64,000 bases of DNA from the NCBI GenBank assembly GCA_964397565.1, contig CAYNJC010000021.1, positions 11,109-75,108 of the forward strand. Reading direction: 5' to 3'. This document shows, in pieces, positions 24,052-30,657 of the stretch; the first letter of the stretch is position 1, and the number at the start of each line of letters is the position of its first letter. This DNA comes from JAPLST01 sp964397565 (lineage in GTDB: Bacteria; Auribacterota; UBA3054; JAPLST01). Both the position numbers and the translations under genes were made by a program. The notes beneath the pieces are model-generated. The model was not told where the DNA came from. It did not search any database and saw only the letters and a list, made by a program, of their open reading frames with translations.

Positions 24052-25086
24052 TCAATCCAGCAACTGGCCGGTGTAGGCGAAGTCCATCGCCAAGGCGGTC
24101 GCCAGCGCGGCCAGATCCATCAATGCGGCTTGCTCGTTGTCGCGCACAAAGCGCAATTTCAGCGCCGCCGAGCGTTCCTCGACCTTGGCCAGAATTGCAG
24201 CGGCATCTTCGCGGCGCAAGCCTGACCAGCGCGTCATGCGCGCCAGCAACAGCTCGCGATGCAGCCGCACTGCCTTCGCCACGCCGGTCGCACCGGGCAC
24301 CGGCACGCGCGGGAACATTTCGCGCAGGCGGTCGTCGACATAGCCCTGCGCCGCGGTGCGGAAGCGTTCGGCGCGTTCGCCGTAGTGTTGGACCAGCAAG
24401 GTCGTGTTTTTCTCGACCGGATTGAGCAGGTCGCCGCTGGAGCGCGGCGGCGTGCGCTGCGCGATCCGGCGCATCAGCCGGCTGACGTATTTCAGTTTTT
24501 TGAGCGCGGGCCAGAAGCGATATTTCCGCCGCCAATTCGAGTGCGGCGTGAGCCAGACGGCAAAGGTCTCGGCGAAATCCTCGTCCGGATGTTTCTGCGC
24601 GTAGGTGCGGCCGTACTGCGCCGCGAAAATGTGGCGCACAAATTCGCGGCTGGACGGTTCGGGCTTGAAGACTTCACGGTAGGGGCGGTGAAACGAGCCG
24701 AATAGTTCGCTCCAGTCTTTGCGCTCCCACAAGCGATAGGCATAATTGAACGCATGCGCGGCTTCGTGGCGCAGGAGCATCATGATTGTGCGCGCATCTT
24801 CGGCTTCGCCGGTTTGTTCTTCTTCGATCCGGATCAGGCGCGCGTCCGCCAGGTAAAACGGAATGCCGATCATCGGCACTTCATCCGGACAACCCCAACT
24901 GTCGGTCAAATAGCAGGCCGGCTTGAAGCTCAGCCGTTTGCTCGCCAGTTCGCGATAGAGCCGATGCACAAACAGTTGCAGCGGCGACTCCGCGATCTGC
25001 AAGCCCAAGTCACAGATGCGCGTGTTGAGCAGTTCGTAGCGGACCGTTTCCCAGTTGTTAAAACGTAATGCGTGACGCGCGTTCAT
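24052..25086 (-). CDS. Putative zinc metallopeptidase (HExxH)
   Basis: The 344-residue protein has the zincin motif MLLRHEAAHAFNYAYRLW with H107-E108-x-x-H111, followed about 60 residues later by DEDFAETFAVWLTP. That segment would supply the third (Glu) ligand, as in gluzincin-like and minimal metallopeptidases annotated as putative zinc-binding. The rest is helical with a basic middle region (KKLKYVSRLMRRIAQR). No signal peptide is visible, so it is probably cytoplasmic. ATG 25086 or the adjacent GTG 25089 can be the start. It is downstream of, and co-directional with, the esterase, ATP-grasp, GshA and PolX genes. Its substrate may be a product of those ligases, which is only a guess. Confidence 0.75.
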   Translation of the reverse strand: MNARHALRFNNWETVRYELLNTRICDLGLQIAESPLQLFVHRLYRELASKRLSFKPACYLTDSWGCPDEVPMIGIPFYLADARLIRIEEEQTGEAEDARTIMMLLRHEAAHAFNYAYRLWERKDWSELFGSFHRPYREVFKPEPSSREFVRHIFAAQYGRTYAQKHPDEDFAETFAVWLTPHSNWRRKYRFWPALKKLKYVSRLMRRIAQRTPPRSSGDLLNPVEKNTTLLVQHYGERAERFRTAAQGYVDDRLREMFPRVPVPGATGVAKAVRLHRELLLARMTRWSGLRREDAAAILAKVEERSAALKLRFVRDNEQAALMDLAALATALAMDFAYTGQLLD

Positions 25087-25088
25087 CA

Positions 25089-25167
25089 CTTATAGTTCAT
25101 AGTACATAGTTCGTAGTTCTGAGTTCATCGTTGGTCGTTCATCGTTCATCGTTCATCGTTGATCGTC
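25089..25167 (+). repeat. Heptanucleotide tandem arrays (CATAGTT/TTCATCG)
   Basis: Degenerate units of the type CATAGTT (25089-25127) are followed by about five 7-bp units TTCATCG/TTGATCG (25131-25160). The array overlaps the 3' end of the esterase gene and encodes its last residues INDER and stop. Confidence 0.85.
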
Positions 25168-25904
25168 GCAATGCCGAGGTGCCGGGCATGAAAAGCCAGG
25201 GCCGCCGGCACATGCGTGTCCCAATATTCCCAGTTGTGCGCGCCGGGGAATTCGACATACTCATGGGCCAGGCCGCACGCCGCAAGATGGGCATGAAAGC
25301 GGCGGCTGCTATCCAGCAAGGAATCGTCGGTGCCACAATCAAGGCGCAGGGCCGGCGCCGTGGTTGGGTCGAGGCGGTCGGCAAGGCCATACACATCATC
25401 CTTGCCCCCGGCCGGATGCGCGCCGAAGACGTGGCGCCATTCCGGAATGTCGTGTAGCGGCGTGTCCGTGGTCGTGATGTCGTAGGCGCCCGAGTGGCCA
25501 TTGGCAGCCAGAAACAGTTTTGGGAATTTCAGCGCCAGTTTTAGTGCGCCATAGCCACCCATCGAAAGGCCGCCAATGACGCGGCCGGCGCGCTCCGCGC
25601 GGGTTGGGAAGGTGCGGTCAATGAATCCGAGCAGGTCGTTGATGAGGTAGGATTCATAGCGCGGCGCATCCACGCCATCACAATACCAAGAGCGGCCGCC
25701 ATCCGGCATGACAACGATCAACGGCAAATCCTGCACGTGGCGCTCGATCGCCGAGCGGCGATGCCACGCGGTGTAGTCATCCGACAAACCGTGCAGCAAG
25801 TAGTAGACCGGCACGCGCCCGCTGATCTGCTCCGGCAGAATGATGTTCATGCCCACCATTTTATTGAGGGAAGTGCTGAAATGGTGCAGAGTACAAAAGG
25901 CCAT
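25146..25904 (-). CDS. Esterase-D / putative esterase family hydrolase
   Basis: This 252-residue alpha/beta hydrolase has no signal peptide. The family pattern is clear: VYYLLHGLSDDYTAWHRRSA (oxyanion-hole HGL), IVVMPDGGRSWYCDG, the nucleophile elbow GGLSMGGYGALKLA, LRLDCGTDDSLLDSSRRFHA (acid Asp region) and EFPGAHNWEYWDTHVPAALA (catalytic His). Relatives include S-formylglutathione hydrolase, feruloyl esterase and mycolyl-type enzymes. Being next to gshA makes a thiol-conjugate esterase attractive, but this is not demonstrated. The last five residues and the stop are encoded by a heptanucleotide repeat array. Confidence 0.88.
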   Translation of the reverse strand: MAFCTLHHFSTSLNKMVGMNIILPEQISGRVPVYYLLHGLSDDYTAWHRRSAIERHVQDLPLIVVMPDGGRSWYCDGVDAPRYESYLINDLLGFIDRTFPTRAERAGRVIGGLSMGGYGALKLALKFPKLFLAANGHSGAYDITTTDTPLHDIPEWRHVFGAHPAGGKDDVYGLADRLDPTTAPALRLDCGTDDSLLDSSRRFHAHLAACGLAHEYVEFPGAHNWEYWDTHVPAALAFHARHLGIATINDER

Positions 25905-25919
25905 GGTGATGTGTGTGCG

Positions 25920-27260
25920 TTAGCTATTTTGATGGTAGAGCACGGGCAGCAAGCGCTCGCCGGTGTGTAAACTCAACAACGGATCGCTGCAGGTGCGGCC
26001 GAGCACGCCGCAGAAGACGCCGCCAAAGACATACGGGCCAAGATGCACATAGCGGGGTGTGCTCGTCTGCGGCTCGTCCGGCTGCGGAAATACGGCGGTC
26101 GGTAGTTCGACAAATTCCTGCACAATGTAGTCGTGCGGCAGTGCGGCATCCATGGCGCGCTGCCACGCGGCGTCTGTCATGAAGCGGCCTTGATGAATGC
26201 CAAAGCCAAGTTTGGAAACGCATGGTTTGATGACAAACAAATCGCGGTGGGCGCGCACAAACGGCAGCAAGTCCACGGCCGCGCCGCGAAACAGCGTGCG
26301 CTGCGGCTGCAGCGCCGCGGTCCACGGCACATGCCGGCGCACGGCCTGCACCAATTCATCCGGCAAGACGGACTGGATGGCGGCATCGTGGAGAAACGCG
26401 AACAGGCGCTTGCTGAACGCAATTTGTGAGCGTGGCGCGCCGACCATGCACACGCGGCGGGCGCGGAATGCGGTGCTGACCGGCTGCAACTCATCGAGAT
26501 GCCCGGCATAATCGCAGCCCAACATGCGCCGATATATAAGCTGGGTGGGCTGGCCGTCAAACGTGAGGGTCGCGCCGTCAAAGGTGGCCTGCGCGGGCGT
26601 GACTACGTGTGCCACCAGGCCGCGCGCATGACAGGCTGCGGCAATGGCGCTGAATTCCCAATGAGTCGCCTCGCCGGGCAAGTCGAGAATCGCGATGGCT
26701 GGCTGCGGCGGCAGCGTCGACGCTGGATGCGCTGCGCGAAACCGTTCGTAGCACAACAGCAGCGTGTCCAGCACCTGCGGCACCGCGCGGTCATACTGCA
26801 TGGCCTGCACCCCGTACGCCGGCTGCGCGCCAAACACATCCATGAAACTGGCGTGCAGTCCGTCCACATTGCTCATGCCCGAGCAGCCGTCGGTATTCAA
26901 TTCGATGAACGTTACCGTGTCGCCGTTCATGACCGCGTCAAAACGCGCGCATGGAATATTCATGCCATAGCCCGATTCCATCAAGACGAGCTCCCAAAAC
27001 TCACGCGGATAGGCATAGTGCGCGTGCCACTGCGGCTGCGCGACCACTAGCTCGGTGATCAATTCCGCGGCGCGCACGATGGCCTCGGCCGCGTGTTGCA
27101 GCCGGGCGCGATCCGCCATTGTCAAAATCGCCGGCGCCAACTCGGCCGAGTAGGTCCAGCGACCGTACTTGACCTTGCGCTGCTCCAGCAGGCGCGCGAG
27201 CGCGGCGTGATCGTGCCGGAGCTGCGCGAGCGGCACCGGTATGTGTTCGCAAATCGTCAT
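25920..27260 (-). CDS. ATP-grasp-like ligase adjacent to gshA
   Basis: This 446-residue protein starts at ATG 27260, which overlaps the gshA stop (TGA). Conserved-looking blocks are LVLMESGYGMNIPCARFDAV, VTFIELNTDGCSGMSNVDGL, LIYRRMLGCDYAGHLDELQP, RDLFVIKPCVSKLGFGIHQG (nucleotide-binding Lys plus glycine loop) and HDYIVQEFVELPTAVFPQPD. These resemble glutathionylspermidine-synthase-type and other unusual ATP-grasp enzymes. I cannot decide between glutathione synthase activity, a different amino-acid addition to gamma-glutamylcysteine, or polyamine conjugation. Tight coupling to gshA supports a thiol-peptide role. The window also encodes spermidine synthesis, which leaves glutathionylspermidine-like chemistry open. 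Confidence 0.65.
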   Translation of the reverse strand: MTICEHIPVPLAQLRHDHAALARLLEQRKVKYGRWTYSAELAPAILTMADRARLQHAAEAIVRAAELITELVVAQPQWHAHYAYPREFWELVLMESGYGMNIPCARFDAVMNGDTVTFIELNTDGCSGMSNVDGLHASFMDVFGAQPAYGVQAMQYDRAVPQVLDTLLLCYERFRAAHPASTLPPQPAIAILDLPGEATHWEFSAIAAACHARGLVAHVVTPAQATFDGATLTFDGQPTQLIYRRMLGCDYAGHLDELQPVSTAFRARRVCMVGAPRSQIAFSKRLFAFLHDAAIQSVLPDELVQAVRRHVPWTAALQPQRTLFRGAAVDLLPFVRAHRDLFVIKPCVSKLGFGIHQGRFMTDAAWQRAMDAALPHDYIVQEFVELPTAVFPQPDEPQTSTPRYVHLGPYVFGGVFCGVLGRTCSDPLLSLHTGERLLPVLYHQNS

Positions 27261-28528
27261 GAGGCGCGCGCCGCGGGCGGCTCCTGCCAGTCGCGGCAGA
27301 CGTGCGTGAATTCCTGCGCGGCGGCCACAGCGCCGAGGCGGCCCAGCAGGTGGTAGACCCGCTGATGCTGTTGATTGCAGATGCATTCGGCCGGCTGTTG
27401 CGGCGGCTGCATATCGCAATAGCGGTAAAAGGTCATGCCCTTGGCATTCAAATTATCGAGCGCGCCACGCTCGGTGTTGGCGCGAATGAAGGTGCCGACC
27501 ACCGCACCGCCAACCATGTACACGACCGGTTCGGAGACAAAGGTGTTGGTCACCGCGCGTGTCGGCACGGCTTCTTGAATCAGCACGGCGTGAATCGGCT
27601 GGCGGCCCTTGCCGACCGCCATCTTGTTGCGCTCTTTACGGTTCATCTGCAGAATATCGTCGGGTGACTGCACGACCATGATGCCCATGCCATAGGTGCC
27701 AGTGTCGCTTTTGATGAAGACATGCGGGGCATCGCTGATGCCGTACTCATTGTACTTGGCTTGCACCCGCGCGAGCACCTCACTGACCACGGTCGCCACG
27801 CGCGCGCGGCCGGCTTCGGTCGCGAAGGTGCACTTGGCGATCAACTCGGTTTCGACATCCAGCAGCCAGGGATCAAAGCCGATGTCGCGCGCCAGGGCTT
27901 GCACCAAGGCCCGGTAGCACTGAAAAAACTGGGCCTTGCTGCGCTTGTGCCAGCCCAGGCAGGGCGGCGGAATGACCCGTTGCCGCAATCCTTCCAGCCA
28001 CGCCAGCGGCCCGGCCGACAAATCGTTGTTCAGTAAAATCCAGTCGAACGGCGTGCCGTGCGCGTCTACCAGCACATCCTGATCGCGCCGAATGGGGGTG
28101 ACCGGCAAGGCCACGCCAGCGTGCGTCATCAGTGCGTGCGGCGGTGGTGCATCGTCTTCCGCCAGCGCGGCAAGCGTTACCTCGAGCCCGGCGTTGATCA
28201 GAATGTCGCGCAAGCTGTGCAGGTGCGAGTTGTAAAACGGGTTGCGCGAATGCGCCTCGGGAATGACCAACACGCGCATGTGCGGCTGCTGCCCAAAGCG
28301 CCGGGCCAGGAACCGACGCACTTCCTCGACGGCGGTCGCGCCACTGCGCTCGCACAGATTGTTGAAGCCGGCCGGGAAAAGATTCAAATCAACGCAGGCG
28401 CATTTCACGCCGGCATCGCGAATGTCAGCCGAGGCATAAAACGGCAGAATGACTTCAGCCGCGCGCGTCGTCAGCCATTGTTCGATGGCATCGCCGTGCC
28501 GGGCAATTATGTCGCTGATGTTTTCCAT
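27257..28528 (-). CDS. gshA: Glutamate-cysteine ligase, ATP-grasp type (GshA family PF08886)
   Basis: The 423-residue protein matches the noncanonical glutamate-cysteine ligase family first annotated in Acidithiobacillus and other proteobacteria (TIGR02049-like). Diagnostic stretches are KCACVDLNLFPAGFNNLCER, VLVIPEAHSRNPFYNSHLHS, DWILLNNDLSAGPLAWLEGL, CLGWHKRSKAQFFQCYRALV, HVFIKSDTGTYGMGIMVVQS and the segment AVGKGRQPIHAVLIQEAVPT. It would make gamma-glutamylcysteine from glutamate and cysteine with ATP. It starts at ATG 28528, inside the last 22 bases of polX, and overlaps the downstream ATP-grasp gene by four bases. The three genes are thus read as one message. Confidence 0.9.
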   Translation of the reverse strand: MENISDIIARHGDAIEQWLTTRAAEVILPFYASADIRDAGVKCACVDLNLFPAGFNNLCERSGATAVEEVRRFLARRFGQQPHMRVLVIPEAHSRNPFYNSHLHSLRDILINAGLEVTLAALAEDDAPPPHALMTHAGVALPVTPIRRDQDVLVDAHGTPFDWILLNNDLSAGPLAWLEGLRQRVIPPPCLGWHKRSKAQFFQCYRALVQALARDIGFDPWLLDVETELIAKCTFATEAGRARVATVVSEVLARVQAKYNEYGISDAPHVFIKSDTGTYGMGIMVVQSPDDILQMNRKERNKMAVGKGRQPIHAVLIQEAVPTRAVTNTFVSEPVVYMVGGAVVGTFIRANTERGALDNLNAKGMTFYRYCDMQPPQQPAECICNQQHQRVYHLLGRLGAVAAAQEFTHVCRDWQEPPAARAS

Positions 28529-30237
28529 GTCAAGAGTCGCTCGATGGGCCAGGTGTTGGCTATGTCCGCCGCGCTGCACCACGCGCGTCGCGCACTATTC
28601 AAACCATTACCAATGTTGTCTAACTCCGCGACCGCATGCGCATCGGTGCTAATGACCAGCGGCACGCCGGCGCGGCGGGCTTGTTCGGCGTGGGTCTCGT
28701 CCAGGTCAAGTCGTTCGGGCGCGGCGTTGATTTCGAGCAGCACGCGCTGCGCGCGCGCCGCCTCGACCACCGCCGTGAAGTCAAGCGCAAACGGCGCGCG
28801 CGCGCCGGCGCGCCGCCCGGTTGGATGCGCTAGACAGCGCACCGCCGGATGCTGCAGCGCGCGCACGATCCGGCGCGTCATCGCCGCCGCGTCCAACGCC
28901 AAATGAAAATGCACGGTCGCAACTACAAAATCAAGTTGGGCCAAGATCTCATCGGCCAAATCCAAGGTGCCATTGCGCAAAATATCAACTTCAATGCCAC
29001 TGAGAATGCGGATACCGGGCACCTCTGCACGCGCCCGCGCAAGTTCGTCGAGCTGGCGCAGGACAGCCTTTTCATCCAAGCCGTGCGCCACTGTCACGCT
29101 TTTCGAGTGATCCGTAATTGCCACGTAGGCATAGCCGTGCGCCTGGGCCGCGCGCGCCATGGCAGCCATACTGGCCGTGCCGTCGGAATAGTTCGAGTGC
29201 ACATGCAGATCGCCCTGGATGTCGGCGCGCGTGACCAGCACCGGCAAGGTGCCGGCAGCGGCGGCCTCAATCTCGCCGCGCTGTTCGCGCAACTCGGGCG
29301 GAATCCACGCCAGATCGAGCGCCGCATAGACTTCCGCTTCTGTAGCGCCGGCAATGCTGGTCTCGTCGCGAAACACGCCATACTCGCTGACTTTCAGTCC
29401 GCGCGCCTTGGCGCGTGCGCGAACCGCCACGTTGTGTTCTTTCGAACCGGTGAAATATTGCAGTGCGGCGCCAAAACTGGCGTTGTCCACCACGCGCAGG
29501 TCGGCTTGGATTTTTTGCTGCACAATCACGCTGGCCTTGGTGTCGCCCTGCGCCAGCACTTCCGCCACGGCGGGATAATTGACAAAGGCCTGGATGATCG
29601 GCCGCGCGTCGCCGTGCGTCGTCATCAAAATGTCCAGATCGCCGACCGTCTCGCGCCCGCGCCGATAGCTGCCGGCCGCCTCGAGTTGCTGGACGCCCGG
29701 CACGCCGTGCAAGTGGGCCAGATACGCATCCAGAATGACTTTGGCGCGCGACCACGGCATGCGCTCCGTGTGGAGCGTCTTGTACTCGCGAATGCCATGC
29801 AACACTTTGGCTTCGGTCTTCTCACCCAAGCCGGGCAGAGCGCGCAAACGACCCACGGCCGCGGCCTGTTCGAGCGCATCAATGGAGTCGATCCCGAGCG
29901 TGTCATACAGCAGTTTCACGCGTTTCGGGCCGAGCGATGGCAGATTCAGCATTGCCAGCAGCCCGGGCGGGATACTGGCATTCAATTCGTCGTATTCGCT
30001 GAGTGCGCCACGCTGACAATACTCGAGGATCTTGTCATGCAAGCCCTTGCCGATGCCGGGCAATTGGTCGAGCGCCGCCGGGTCGCGCGCCAGCAGCTCA
30101 TGGATTGGCTCGCTCAAGCCCTCGATGGTCCGGGCGGCATTGCGGTAGGCGCGCACCCGAAACACATTTTCACCGCGAATATCAAGAATATCCGCGATGG
30201 TCGAGAAAAGCGAGGCCAGATCACTGTTGCTGTGCAT
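28507..30237 (-). CDS. polX: DNA polymerase X family protein with PHP exonuclease domain
   Basis: This 576-residue bacterial PolX acts in gap-filling and base-excision repair. In order: helix-hairpin-helix segments (LDQLPGIGKGLHDKILEYCQ, LRALPGLGEKTEAKVLHGIR), the nucleotidyltransferase SYRRGRETVGDLDILM with D-x-D and the later metal Asp region QADLRVVD. The C-terminal PHP domain shows GDLHVHSNYSDG, ITDHSKS, LSGIEVDIL, ATVHFHL, CLAHPTG and ISTDAHAV, with all expected His/Asp metal ligands, which suggests an active 3'-5' exonuclease. ATG 30237 (MHSNSDLASLF) gives the normal family length. The gene heads an unusual operon with gshA. Confidence 0.95.
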   Translation of the reverse strand: MHSNSDLASLFSTIADILDIRGENVFRVRAYRNAARTIEGLSEPIHELLARDPAALDQLPGIGKGLHDKILEYCQRGALSEYDELNASIPPGLLAMLNLPSLGPKRVKLLYDTLGIDSIDALEQAAAVGRLRALPGLGEKTEAKVLHGIREYKTLHTERMPWSRAKVILDAYLAHLHGVPGVQQLEAAGSYRRGRETVGDLDILMTTHGDARPIIQAFVNYPAVAEVLAQGDTKASVIVQQKIQADLRVVDNASFGAALQYFTGSKEHNVAVRARAKARGLKVSEYGVFRDETSIAGATEAEVYAALDLAWIPPELREQRGEIEAAAAGTLPVLVTRADIQGDLHVHSNYSDGTASMAAMARAAQAHGYAYVAITDHSKSVTVAHGLDEKAVLRQLDELARARAEVPGIRILSGIEVDILRNGTLDLADEILAQLDFVVATVHFHLALDAAAMTRRIVRALQHPAVRCLAHPTGRRAGARAPFALDFTAVVEAARAQRVLLEINAAPERLDLDETHAEQARRAGVPLVISTDAHAVAELDNIGNGLNSARRAWCSAADIANTWPIERLLTWKTSAT

Positions 30238-30456
30238 GTGCTCTAGTATAGCAAAAACAGCGCTGGCGCGGTAACGGCGCCCGGAAGACCTGCGCGGCAC
30301 TGTCTTCTGCAAAGAGAATAAATGAGAACAGCACAACACGAGGAACCCGGGCAGACGATGGCCCGGATCCGCCGACGCGTGAAACCTGGTAGCTGTAAGG
30401 TTGAAAGAGGCCGTTAGTGGACGGCATTGCGGGTGCGGTACTAATGGGTGAATGCG

Positions 30457-30557
30457 GGGCGATGCCCTAGGCTGGTATGCTCTGCGCCGCTGGCGCGGCA
30501 GCGGCAGTCACGTACGGCCAGCGCAGCGCGGTTTTCAGCGCGAATCGCCGGTTCTGA
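30457..30557 (+). repeat. Intergenic repeat of about 100 bp (copy A); surrounding gap without genes
   Basis: The segment from GGCGATGCCCT through CTGCGCCGCTGGCGCGGCAG to CGCCGGTTCTG is closely repeated at 49943-50044. It contains a GCGCCGCTGGCGC hairpin. The rest of the 30238-30572 gap shows a GGGC...GCCC hairpin near 30350 but no supported gene or RNA. Confidence 0.7.
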
Positions 30558-30572
30558 GAGATAGCCTGGCAC

Positions 30573-30601
30573 TTGACCGGCCGCGGATACTATGCTATGC
30601 T
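30573..30601 (+). promoter_or_regulatory. Promoter of the beta-helix PEP-CTERM gene
   Basis: TTGACC (30573-30578), a 17-bp spacer and TATGCT (30596-30601) precede ATG 30658 by about 56 bp. Confidence 0.55.
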
Positions 30602-30657
30602 TGATAAATAGTAATGGCGCATTCGCGCACCGCGCGCGTCATTTATTTGTCAGGAGC

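Noticed and set aside
28849..30246. 465-codon plus-strand frame opposite polX
   Set aside because: Antisense shadow of polX; no recognisable domain.
30340..30450. Possible structured RNA or riboswitch before the beta-helix gene
   Set aside because: Only short GC hairpins are present; no conserved riboswitch core is recognisable, and it lies upstream of the promoter.
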